Shown piece after piece: positions 1 to 4,941 of a stretch of DNA of 5,710 bases. A model generated the notes under the pieces. The model was given only the letters and a program-made list of their open reading frames with translations. It did no database searches and had not been told where the DNA came from. The stretch lies in the NCBI GenBank assembly GCA_016780695.1, contig JADHLK010000100.1, forward strand, positions 1 through 5,710, given 5' to 3'. The position numbers and the translations under genes were made by a program. This stretch comes from Alphaproteobacteria bacterium. GTDB taxonomy: Bacteria; Pseudomonadota; Alphaproteobacteria; Puniceispirillales; Puniceispirillaceae. Numbering within the stretch: position 1 is the stretch's first letter; each line of letters begins with the position of its first letter.

Positions 1-392
1 GCCTGACCGAGACCGCGCTGCGAGAGGCAGAAGAGGAGATCAGCCTGGCGCGCGAATCGGTGGAAATCAGGGGATTTTTGCCCAGTATCGAAACCGGAAC
101 CAATTTTGCCGTCCTGCCCGTGGTTGGCGGCATCCGGCTGGCAGCTGGTGAGCAGGTGGCAGACCGGTTGGCCCGCCTGACGGCTGACAAGGGTGAGGTG
201 GCTGCCTTCTGGGCTGAGCCGGTGGCCCGTTTCCTCAACCAGCAGACTTATGAGGAAACGGAGAGAATCCTGCCGGACCAGCGCAGAAGGCGTTTCTGGC
301 AGGTGGCCGGATCAGACCCGGTTATTTGGGGGGCAACTGCCCGTATTCTGAAAAATCTGGCTGATCGCGTGGCCTTGCCGGAGCCGGGCTGA
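1..392 (+). CDS. Nudix hydrolase, CoA pyrophosphatase (NudL/CoAse) type, 5'-truncated by the window edge
   Basis: Open from the window edge (codons in phase with base 3) to a TGA at 390-392, immediately followed by TAG. 129 residues are visible of a family usually about 190-220 long, so the N-terminus lies upstream. The second half of the Nudix box is present as ALREAEEEISL (bases 15-47), with the metal-binding glutamates of RExxEE intact. The usual Gly near the end of the box is Ser. Downstream GFLPSIETGTNFAVLPVVG resembles the Leu-Pro...Thr-Gly...Pro-Val-Val-Gly stretch of NudL-type enzymes, and the segment near the end, DPVIWGATARIL, matches their (V/I)WG.TA.I(L) motif. Family role: cleavage of CoA or acyl-CoA to phosphopantetheine derivatives and 3',5'-ADP, Mg/Mn-dependent, cytosolic. 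Neighbouring a small membrane protein and cca fits an arrangement I recall from alphaproteobacteria. An internal GTG at 60 is not a credible start because the Nudix box lies upstream of it. Subfamily is fairly sure; substrate is inferred. Confidence 0.85.
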   Translation, partial: LTETALREAEEEISLARESVEIRGFLPSIETGTNFAVLPVVGGIRLAAGEQVADRLARLTADKGEVAAFWAEPVARFLNQQTYEETERILPDQRRRRFWQVAGSDPVIWGATARILKNLADRVALPEPG

Positions 393-419
393 TAGTATCA
401 CCCAGAGGCGGTCCCGGCT
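382..419 (+). other. Inverted repeat across the Nudix gene stop codon
   Basis: AGCCGGG (382-388) and CCCGGCT (413-419) are perfect 7-bp complements around a 24-nt loop containing the tandem stops TGA TAG. Only three T residues follow, so it is at best a weak terminator or mRNA 3'-end structure. A second GC-rich pairing, GCGGGC (425-430) with GCCCGC (447-452), lies just downstream. The rest of the gap to 526 shows no convincing promoter. It has an 8-base direct repeat GGCTTCTG at 476-483 and 491-498 of no evident role. Confidence 0.25.
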
Positions 420-526
420 TTGCCGCGGGCTGCTGGGCTCGCAAGTGCCCGCTGGGCAGGCGGCCTGATGAATATGGCTTCTGGCGAAAAGGCTTCTGAG
501 AACAAAGAAGAACAGGGTTTTGCACA

Positions 527-799
527 ATGCAGCGAATTTTGCTTATAGCTTTTGCGGTAATAGCGGTGCTGATGGTCTGGATGGGCCTTGGCTGGCTGGC
601 ACGGCGGCGCAGCGCTGGCCATGCGGGGCTATCGGTCAGCAACCGCGTTTTCTGGGCGGCTCTGGCCGGTCTGGCAGTTTTGCTGGCCGGATTGCTGATG
701 CTGGAGGTCAATTCCAGCAGCCCGGACGGCAAATATCAGCCGGCCCGGCTGGAGGCAGGCAAAATTCAGCCGCCGGTCTTTGAAGCGGACAGGAAATGA
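527..799 (+). CDS. Small two-helix membrane protein, DUF6111-like
   Basis: 90 residues. Two hydrophobic helices are evident at about residues 4-25 and 41-60, joined by a loop with an Arg-Arg-Arg cluster (26-28). The positive-inside rule would put that loop in the cytoplasm and the polar C-terminal tail outside (inference). The tail reads PDGKYQPARLEAGKI (66-80), which matches my recollection of the conserved G.Y.PA..E.G.I pattern of DUF6111, an uncharacterised alphaproteobacterial family found beside CoA pyrophosphatase and cca genes. No enzyme motif is visible. The ATG at 527 has AGGG at 514-517, nine bases upstream. The 3' end overlaps the cca start by ATGA, implying co-transcription and coupled translation. 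The codon style (CTG, GGC, GCC) matches neighbours, and overlapping frames give arginine/glycine-rich shadow products. That the gene is real is fairly sure; function is unknown and the family name is from memory. Confidence 0.75.
   Translation: MQRILLIAFAVIAVLMVWMGLGWLARRRSAGHAGLSVSNRVFWAALAGLAVLLAGLLMLEVNSSSPDGKYQPARLEAGKIQPPVFEADRK
791..799 (+). promoter_or_regulatory. ATGA stop/start overlap with very close AGGA, start of cca
   Basis: AGGA at 791-794 leaves a single base before the ATG at 796-798, too close for a normal ribosome binding site. The upstream gene stops at TGA 797-799. This layout suggests that cca is started mainly by ribosomes finishing the upstream small membrane protein. 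It supports 796 as the start, because the 30-odd residues before the first catalytic motif agree in kind with family N-termini. Confidence 0.5.
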
Positions 800-2004
800 G
801 CAAGGCTGCGGGCTTGCCTGGCTGGGCTGACCGGCCGCTGGTCTGGCAGATATTCCGGCTGGCAGATCAGGCAGGCGGTGAGGCCCGGCTGGTCGGGGGG
901 GCGGTGCGCGACTGGCTGGCTGGACATCTCGATGGGGGCGGCCAGCCTGATCTGGATATGGCCTCGACCTTGCCGCCGCAGCTTATGGCCGCTGCTGCCG
1001 CCAAGGCCGGGCTGGCGGTTTATGAAACTGGGCTGGCGCATGGCACGATCACACTGAAAGATCAGCAAGACAGCATAGAGCTGACCCAGACACGGCGCGA
1101 TACGCGCACTGATGGCCGCCATGCTGAGGTGCAGCCAACCGATAATTGGGCCGAAGATGCGGCGCGGCGGGATTTTACCGTCAATGCGATCTATCTGAAG
1201 CGGGACGGCCAGCTGTTTGATCCCTGTGGCGGGCAAGCTGATCTGGCAGCCGGGCGGCTGCGTTTTATCGGCGCGGCAGAGCACAGGCTGGCCGAGGATT
1301 ATTTGCGGCTGTTGCGCGGCTTCCGGCTGGCTGCTGAGAAGGGGCTGCGGCTGGATGCCACTGGTCTGGCGGCGATGCGAGAGGCCCTGCCGGGTCTGGC
1401 CGGCCTCTCGGCAGAGCGGATTACTGCAGAAATGCGGCGCTGGCTGGAGGCAGCAGACGGGCTGGTGATGCTTGCTGAGGCCGCGTCCATTGGGCTGGAC
1501 CGGGCCTTGTTCGGGCAGGCTTGGCACTTACCAGAGGCGGCGTTTTATGACCGGCTGGACTGGCTGGGGCGGCTGGTATTGATTTGCGGGCCGGATGGCG
1601 CGCTGGAGGAGTGTGGCAGGCTGCGCTTCAGCCGGGCCGAGCTGGGGCGGGTTCATCAGCTTGGCAGACAGCTGGACAAGACTGAGCTGGCCGGGCTGGC
1701 CGGGCCGGACTGGCAGCAGACGGCCTACTGGCTGGAGGAAGCTGGAGCGCGCCTGCTGATCAGCTGCCTGTGGCAAGATGTGCCCTTGCCAGACATGGCC
1801 CGCTTGCGCCAGATTGAAACATTCAAGAGGCCAGCCTTTCCGCTGGTCGGCGCAGATTTGCTGGCCGCTGGGCTGGCAGAAGGCCCACAGCTGGGCCGCA
1901 GGCTGAAAGAATTGGAACAAGACTGGGTGGCCAGCGGCTTTGCTGGCACGCGGGCAGAATTGCTGGAGCAGGTCAAAAAATTCCTGATAGGGAAGCTGGA
2001 ATGA
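796..2004 (+). CDS. cca: CCA tRNA nucleotidyltransferase (class II, poly-A polymerase-like head)
   Basis: 402 residues, normal length for bacterial class II enzymes that lack an HD domain. The enzyme adds or repairs the 3'-terminal CCA of tRNAs using CTP and ATP without a nucleic-acid template, in the cytosol. Visible motifs: motif A, RLVGGAVRDWLAG (31-43), followed by the metal-binding Asp pair D52-L-D54; ELTQTRRD (95-102) of the second head strand; RRDFTVNAI (124-132), the ribose/neck motif; FDPCGGQADL (141-150); and EDYLRLLRGFRLA (167-179), carrying the EDxxR nucleotide-recognition motif. The remaining 220 residues are the helical, Leu/Ala-rich body and tail that bind tRNA, with low sequence conservation as usual. 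The gene is coupled by ATGA overlaps to the small membrane protein upstream and hemF downstream. A run of seven G at 895-901 encodes the Gly-Gly of motif A. A CCA-adding rather than an A-adding-only enzyme is assumed; no separate C-adding gene is visible. Confidence 0.95.
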   Translation: MSKAAGLPGWADRPLVWQIFRLADQAGGEARLVGGAVRDWLAGHLDGGGQPDLDMASTLPPQLMAAAAAKAGLAVYETGLAHGTITLKDQQDSIELTQTRRDTRTDGRHAEVQPTDNWAEDAARRDFTVNAIYLKRDGQLFDPCGGQADLAAGRLRFIGAAEHRLAEDYLRLLRGFRLAAEKGLRLDATGLAAMREALPGLAGLSAERITAEMRRWLEAADGLVMLAEAASIGLDRALFGQAWHLPEAAFYDRLDWLGRLVLICGPDGALEECGRLRFSRAELGRVHQLGRQLDKTELAGLAGPDWQQTAYWLEEAGARLLISCLWQDVPLPDMARLRQIETFKRPAFPLVGADLLAAGLAEGPQLGRRLKELEQDWVASGFAGTRAELLEQVKKFLIGKLE

Positions 2005-2867
2005 TCGCAGGTGAACCGCTGGATTTGGACGAAAAAAAACAGCAGGCGGCAGACTGGTTCCGCCAGCTGCGCGATGATATTTGCCAGCGTTTCGAGGCGC
2101 TGGAAGAGGCCGCCGGGGAGAGCCAGCTGGCAGATAGTCCGCCCGGTCGGTTTGAGCGCAAGCCCTGGCAAAGACCGGAAGGTGGCGGCGGCGAAATGGG
2201 GCTGATGCGCGGGCGTGTCTTTGAAAAGGTCGGGGTTAATATCTCAGTCGTGCATGGTCAGTTTTCCGAGGAATTCAGGAAATCCATCCGCGGGGCAGAT
2301 GAGGATGGCCGTTTCTGGGCCGGGGGGATATCGCTGGTGGCGCATCCGCATAACCCGTTTGTGCCAACCGCGCATATGAATACCCGCTTTATCGCTACCA
2401 CCAAAAGCTGGTTCGGCGGCGGTGGGGATTTAACGCCGATGTTGCCGGATACCGAAGCAGCAGAGGCATTTCACGCTGCACTCAAGACCTGTTGTGATGG
2501 CCATGATCCGGCCTATTATCCGAAATTCAAAGAGTGGTGTGATAGTTATTTTTTCCTCAATCACCGTCAGGAGCCGCGCGGGTCCGGTGGTATTTTCTAT
2601 GACAATCTGGAAACTGGCGACTGGCAGGCAGATTTTGCCTTCACCCGCGATGTGGGCTGTTGTTTTCGGGATAGTTACTGCCAGATTGTGGCTGAGCGGA
2701 TGAACCAGCCCTGGGGGGAGGCAGAACGCCATGCGCAGCTGGTGCAGCGCGGCCGCTATGTCGAATTCAACCTGCTACAGGATCGCGGCACGCTGTTCGG
2801 GCTGAAAACGGGCGGCAATATAGAGGCTATTTTGATGAGCCTGCCGCCGGAGGTGCGCTGGCCCTGA
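2001..2867 (+). CDS. hemF: Oxygen-dependent coproporphyrinogen III oxidase
   Basis: 288 residues. It oxidatively decarboxylates two propionates of coproporphyrinogen III to vinyl groups, giving protoporphyrinogen IX, using O2 and no metal or cofactor in most models. It acts as a cytosolic homodimer. Family blocks are all present: GGGGEMGLMRGRVFEKVGVNIS (61-82, Gly-rich entry to the fold); AGGISLVAHP (107-116), then HNPFVPTAHMNTRF (117-130) with the conserved His125; WFGGGGDLTP (137-146); WCDSYFFLNHRQEPRG (179-194), leading to GGIFYDNL; and RGRYVEFNLLQDRGTLFGL (250-268), followed by TGGNIEAILMSLPP. The protein stops at Val-Arg-Trp-Pro, without the roughly 25-residue extension of the E. coli enzyme; I recall this short ending as common in alphaproteobacteria. 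The ATG at 2001 overlaps the cca stop (ATGA) and has AGGGAA at 1989-1994, six bases upstream. The requirement for O2 fits an aerobic or microaerobic cell. Confidence 0.97.
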   Translation: MIAGEPLDLDEKKQQAADWFRQLRDDICQRFEALEEAAGESQLADSPPGRFERKPWQRPEGGGGEMGLMRGRVFEKVGVNISVVHGQFSEEFRKSIRGADEDGRFWAGGISLVAHPHNPFVPTAHMNTRFIATTKSWFGGGGDLTPMLPDTEAAEAFHAALKTCCDGHDPAYYPKFKEWCDSYFFLNHRQEPRGSGGIFYDNLETGDWQADFAFTRDVGCCFRDSYCQIVAERMNQPWGEAERHAQLVQRGRYVEFNLLQDRGTLFGLKTGGNIEAILMSLPPEVRWP

Positions 2868-2874
2868 TGCCAGC
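2857..2874 (+). other. Stem-loop straddling the hemF stop codon
   Basis: GCTGGC (2857-2862) pairs perfectly with GCCAGC (2869-2874) around a 6-nt loop that contains the TGA. No T tract follows, so it is not an intrinsic terminator by itself. It could stabilise the mRNA 3' end or be chance in GC-rich sequence. Confidence 0.3.
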
Positions 2875-2930
2875 CGGTCAAGGCTTGCGAGCAGTCTGTT
2901 GGCCAAAAGCGCGACAAATTGTTTCAGCCA

Positions 2931-2952
2931 GCCCTTAAAGGGCAGATTTTTT
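2931..2952 (+). terminator. Candidate rho-independent terminator of the cca-hemF unit
   Basis: GCCCTTAAAGGGC (2931-2943) forms a 5-bp GC-rich stem around TAA, followed after three bases by six T residues (2947-2952). It lies 64 bp past the hemF stop and ahead of the bc1 operon, where a terminator is expected. The stem is short and the T tract is displaced by AGA, so termination may be incomplete. Confidence 0.5.
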
Positions 2953-2968
2953 CCTCGAAAAATTCTAC

Positions 2969-2978
2969 CATCCGGATG
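2969..2978. promoter_or_regulatory. Perfect 10-bp palindrome upstream of petA, possible operator
   Basis: CATCCGGATG is its own reverse complement and lies 97 bp before the petA start in non-coding sequence. It has no room for an RNA loop, so if functional it would more likely be a DNA site for a dimeric regulator. It does not resemble an FNR-type TTGAT-N4-ATCAA box. No second copy was noticed in the window. Confidence 0.25.
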
Positions 2979-2991
2979 ATTTCGGCATTGA

Positions 2992-3032
2992 GATTTGCCG
3001 CCCAATTTTGCTAGAAGAAACAGGCGGCAATC
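2992..3032 (+). repeat. Inverted repeat A in the petA leader
   Basis: TTGCCGCC (2995-3002) and GGCGGCAA (3023-3030) are perfect 8-bp complements separated by 20 bp. Two further pairs (2992-2993 with 3031-3032) form if T2994 bulges out. It could be an RNA stem-loop or a DNA operator with half-sites about 28 bp apart. It overlaps the candidate petA promoter. Confidence 0.4.
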
Positions 3033-3036
3033 GAAT
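3008..3036 (+). promoter_or_regulatory. Weak candidate sigma-70-type promoter for petABC
   Basis: TTGCTA (3008-3013) and TCGAAT (3031-3036) each match four of six consensus bases, with a 17-bp spacer. Transcription would start near 3043, leaving a leader of about 32 nt. Alphaproteobacterial promoters often depart from the E. coli consensus, so this is only a pointer. The position between the terminator and petA is right. Confidence 0.25.
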
Positions 3037-3057
3037 AGCTGTTTTTTTCGGATTGTC
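3026..3057 (+). repeat. Stem-loop B in the petA leader, overlapping repeat A
   Basis: GGCAATC (3026-3032) plus GAA (3033-3035) can pair with TTC (3047-3049) and GATTGTC (3051-3057). This gives ten pairs, one of them G-U, with G3050 bulged and an 11-nt loop. Bases 3026-3032 are also needed by repeat A, so the two stems exclude each other. The loop and 3' side include a run of seven T (3042-3048). Confidence 0.3.
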
Positions 3058-3065
3058 AGACTTTC

Positions 3066-3072
3066 GAGGGGA
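3066..3072 (+). promoter_or_regulatory. Ribosome binding site of petA
   Basis: GAGGGGA ends two bases before the ATG at 3075, with its G-rich centre about five bases away. It is a strong but closely spaced Shine-Dalgarno sequence. It supports 3075 as the petA start and lies in the 3' half of the long-range pairing described for 2949-3073. Confidence 0.65.
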
Positions 3073-3074
3073 AT

Positions 3075-3650
3075 ATGGCAAAGACACTTTCCAAATCATC
3101 TGCGGGCAAATCCCCGGCGGATAAGAACGCACCGGAAAATCCTGGCCGGCGTGATTTCATTGTGGTTGCCAGCTATGCGATGGGGGCCGTTGGTGCGGCT
3201 GCGTTTGCCTGGCCGGTGATCAATCAGATGAATCCGGCAGCTGATACGCTGGCACTGGCCAGCATTGAGGTGGATGTTTCCAAAATCAGCGAAGGCCAGT
3301 CAATCACCATTAAATGGCGTGGCAAGCCGGTCTTTATCCGGCATCGCACGGCGGCTGAAATCGCAGCGGCTGATGAGGTTGATCTGGCCGGGTTGCGCGA
3401 TCCAGAAACAGATGAGGGGCGCGTGGCCAGACCGGAATTTCTGGTGGTGCTGGGCGTATGCACGCATCTGGGCTGTGTGCCGCTGGGCCAAAAAGTGGGT
3501 GAAGTGCGCGGCGAATATGATGGCTGGTTCTGCCCGTGCCATGGCTCGCATTATGACAGTTCAGGACGCATTCGCAAGGGGCCGGCGCCTACCAACCTGG
3601 AAGTGCCGCCTTATGAGTTCACCTCTGATGCGGTTATCCGTATCGGCTAG
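3075..3650 (+). CDS. petA: Ubiquinol-cytochrome c reductase Rieske iron-sulfur subunit
   Basis: 191 residues, typical for alphaproteobacterial Rieske proteins of complex III. It takes the first electron from ubiquinol at the Qo site of cytochrome b and passes it to cytochrome c1. The N-terminus has a polar stretch, then RRDFIVVASYAMG (25-37), a twin-arginine signal. This runs into a hydrophobic segment (about 29-50) that normally stays as the membrane anchor after Tat export of the folded domain. The flexible hinge follows at about 51-62. The [2Fe-2S] domain has box I CTHLGC (129-134) and box II CPCHGSHY (153-160). Ligands are Cys129, His131, Cys153 and His156, with Cys134-Cys155 as the disulfide. 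KGPAPTNLEVPPY (168-180) is the usual Pro-loop. It is the first gene of petABC, 31 bp before petB, and may be driven by a promoter in the 207-bp leader. Confidence 0.97.
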   Translation: MAKTLSKSSAGKSPADKNAPENPGRRDFIVVASYAMGAVGAAAFAWPVINQMNPAADTLALASIEVDVSKISEGQSITIKWRGKPVFIRHRTAAEIAAADEVDLAGLRDPETDEGRVARPEFLVVLGVCTHLGCVPLGQKVGEVRGEYDGWFCPCHGSHYDSSGRIRKGPAPTNLEVPPYEFTSDAVIRIG

Positions 3651-3668
3651 CCTTTAGATGTGACAAGC

Positions 3669-3673
3669 GAGGA
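3669..3673 (+). promoter_or_regulatory. Ribosome binding site of petB
   Basis: GAGGA sits eight bases before the ATG at 3682 in the 31-bp petA-petB gap. No terminator or promoter is seen in the gap, which supports a single transcript. Confidence 0.7.
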
Positions 3674-3681
3674 ATATCAAG

Positions 3682-4941
3682 ATGTCTGCCAAGCAATTTT
3701 CCAATCCTGTTGTGCGCTGGATTGACCATCGGTTACCCGTATTCAGCTTTCTGGATCATGAGCTGCATGAATATCCGACACCGAAAAACCTGAATTATTT
3801 CTGGAATTTTGGCTCGTTGGCCGGCATTACGCTGGTGATAATGATTGTCACCGGCATTGTGCTGGCGATGAGCTATACCCCGCATGTAGACCATGCCTTT
3901 GATTCAGTTGAGCGGATTATGCGCGATGTTAATCATGGCTGGCTGCTGCGCTATATTCACATGAACGGGGCCAGCTTCTTTTTCATTGTTGTCTATATCC
4001 ATATTTTCCGGGGGCTTTATTACGGGTCCTACAAGGCCCCGCGAGAGCTTTTGTGGATGCTGGGCGTGGTCATCCTGCTATTGATGATGGCAACGGCCTT
4101 TATGGGCTATGTGCTGCCTTGGGGGCAGATGTCCTTTTGGGGCGCGACGGTGATTACCAACCTGTTTTCTGCTATTCCGCTGGTCGGTGATTCCATTGTG
4201 ACCCTGCTCTGGGGCGGTTTTTCAGTGGATAACCCGACCTTGAACCGGTTTTTTGCGCTGCATTATCTGATGCCGTTCCTGATTGCCGGGGTGGTGATAT
4301 TGCATATCATTGCGCTGCACCGGTTTGGCTCTAACAATCCGATTGGCATTGATGCCAGCGGCCCGCAAGATACCGTTCCATTCCATCCTTACTATACGAT
4401 TAAGGATTTCTTCGGGTTGAGCGTATTTTTGAGCCTGTTCGCGGCGGCTGTCTTCTTCTTCCCGAATTTCATGGGGCACCCGGATAACTATATTCCGGCA
4501 GACCCGATGCAGACCCCGGCCCATATCGTGCCGGAATGGTATTTCCTGCCTTTCTATGCAATTTTGCGTGCGGTGCCGGACAAGCTGGGCGGCGTGCTGG
4601 CCATGTTCGGGGCCATAGCGGTTCTGTTCGTGCTGCCCTGGCTGGACAGATCGCCGGTGCGCTCCGCCAGATTCCGGCCCGCTTTCAAGATTTTCTTCTG
4701 GCTGTTTGCCATTGATTGCGTGGTGCTGGGCTATCTCGGTGGGCAGCCAGCTGAGGGAATTTATGTGGTGTTGAGCCGCGTGGCTACGGTCTGGTATTTC
4801 CTGCATTTCCTCGTCTTCCTGCCGCTGCTGTCGGTATTTGAGACGCCGCGGCCGCTGCCGCAATCGATATCCAGCCCGGTGCTTGGCGGGGGGGCAGCCC
4901 TGGCCGGAGCGGCGGCAAATGCCGCAAAGGAGAAAGTCTGA
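3682..4941 (+). CDS. petB: Ubiquinol-cytochrome c reductase cytochrome b subunit
   Basis: 419 residues, a full-length unsplit cytochrome b (not the b6/subunit IV pair). It is the membrane core of complex III that holds hemes bL and bH and the Qo and Qi quinone sites. Heme ligands are visible with canonical 14-residue spacing: His93/His107 in helix B and His194/His208 in helix D. Qo elements are LPWGQMSFWGA (145-155) and PEWY (284-287). The residue aligned with the strobilurin-resistance position after Phe-Trp is the common Gly (154). Hydrophobic segments consistent with eight helices lie near 44-66, 93-113, 125-145, 190-212, 243-263, 303-321, 336-354 and 362-386. After ETPRPLP the protein ends in a Gly/Ala-rich tail of about 25 residues (395-419), closing with Lys-Glu-Lys-Val. 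A run of seven G (4888-4894) lies in that tail. The stop overlaps the petC start (TGATG). Confidence 0.98.
   Translation: MSAKQFSNPVVRWIDHRLPVFSFLDHELHEYPTPKNLNYFWNFGSLAGITLVIMIVTGIVLAMSYTPHVDHAFDSVERIMRDVNHGWLLRYIHMNGASFFFIVVYIHIFRGLYYGSYKAPRELLWMLGVVILLLMMATAFMGYVLPWGQMSFWGATVITNLFSAIPLVGDSIVTLLWGGFSVDNPTLNRFFALHYLMPFLIAGVVILHIIALHRFGSNNPIGIDASGPQDTVPFHPYYTIKDFFGLSVFLSLFAAAVFFFPNFMGHPDNYIPADPMQTPAHIVPEWYFLPFYAILRAVPDKLGGVLAMFGAIAVLFVLPWLDRSPVRSARFRPAFKIFFWLFAIDCVVLGYLGGQPAEGIYVVLSRVATVWYFLHFLVFLPLLSVFETPRPLPQSISSPVLGGGAALAGAAANAAKEKV
4927..4932 (+). promoter_or_regulatory. Ribosome binding site of petC inside petB
   Basis: AAGGAG lies eight bases before the ATG at 4941 and within the last codons of petB. 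With the one-base TGATG overlap it fixes the petC start and points to tight translational linkage of the two subunits. Confidence 0.75.

Larger units (their letters stand above)
2949..3073 (+). promoter_or_regulatory. Long-range pairing that could mask the petA ribosome binding site
   Basis: TTTTCCTCGAAA (2949-2960) is complementary to TTTCGAGGGGAA (3062-3073). There are ten Watson-Crick pairs and two G-U pairs, with eight contiguous Watson-Crick pairs in the core. The 3' half contains the GAGGGGA ribosome binding site of petA. Only transcripts starting upstream of 2949, for example hemF read-through, would carry both halves. Whether it forms in vivo is inference. Confidence 0.3.

Noticed and set aside
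468..548. 26-codon reading frame with AGGCGG at 458-463, possible leader peptide before the small membrane protein gene
   Set aside because: It runs into the downstream gene out of frame, has no regulatory codon run, and no attenuator structure follows. The spacing signal is weak.
766..1527. 253-codon open frame on the minus strand opposite cca
   Set aside because: Its product is Gln/Pro/Arg-rich without recognisable motifs, it overlaps a certain cca gene entirely, and its openness follows from the CTG/GCC-rich codon usage of the sense strand.
1687..1706. Tandem CTGGCCGGG and the general abundance of GGCTGG in cca as a repeat or uptake-like element
   Set aside because: The occurrences keep CTG in the reading frame and are explained by leucine codons flanked by Gly, Ala, Arg and Trp codons. 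They are not intergenic or orientation-clustered.
2838..2960. hemF might be truncated or frameshifted, since it lacks the C-terminal extension of E. coli HemF
   Set aside because: Neither alternative frame after the stop encodes a recognisable extension. Ending just after the conserved Trp-Pro is what I recall for alphaproteobacterial HemF, and all catalytic blocks are intact.
2868..3074. FNR-type (TTGAT-N4-ATCAA) or other known redox box before petA
   Set aside because: No matching half-site pair was found in the gap; the only symmetric elements are the ones reported separately.
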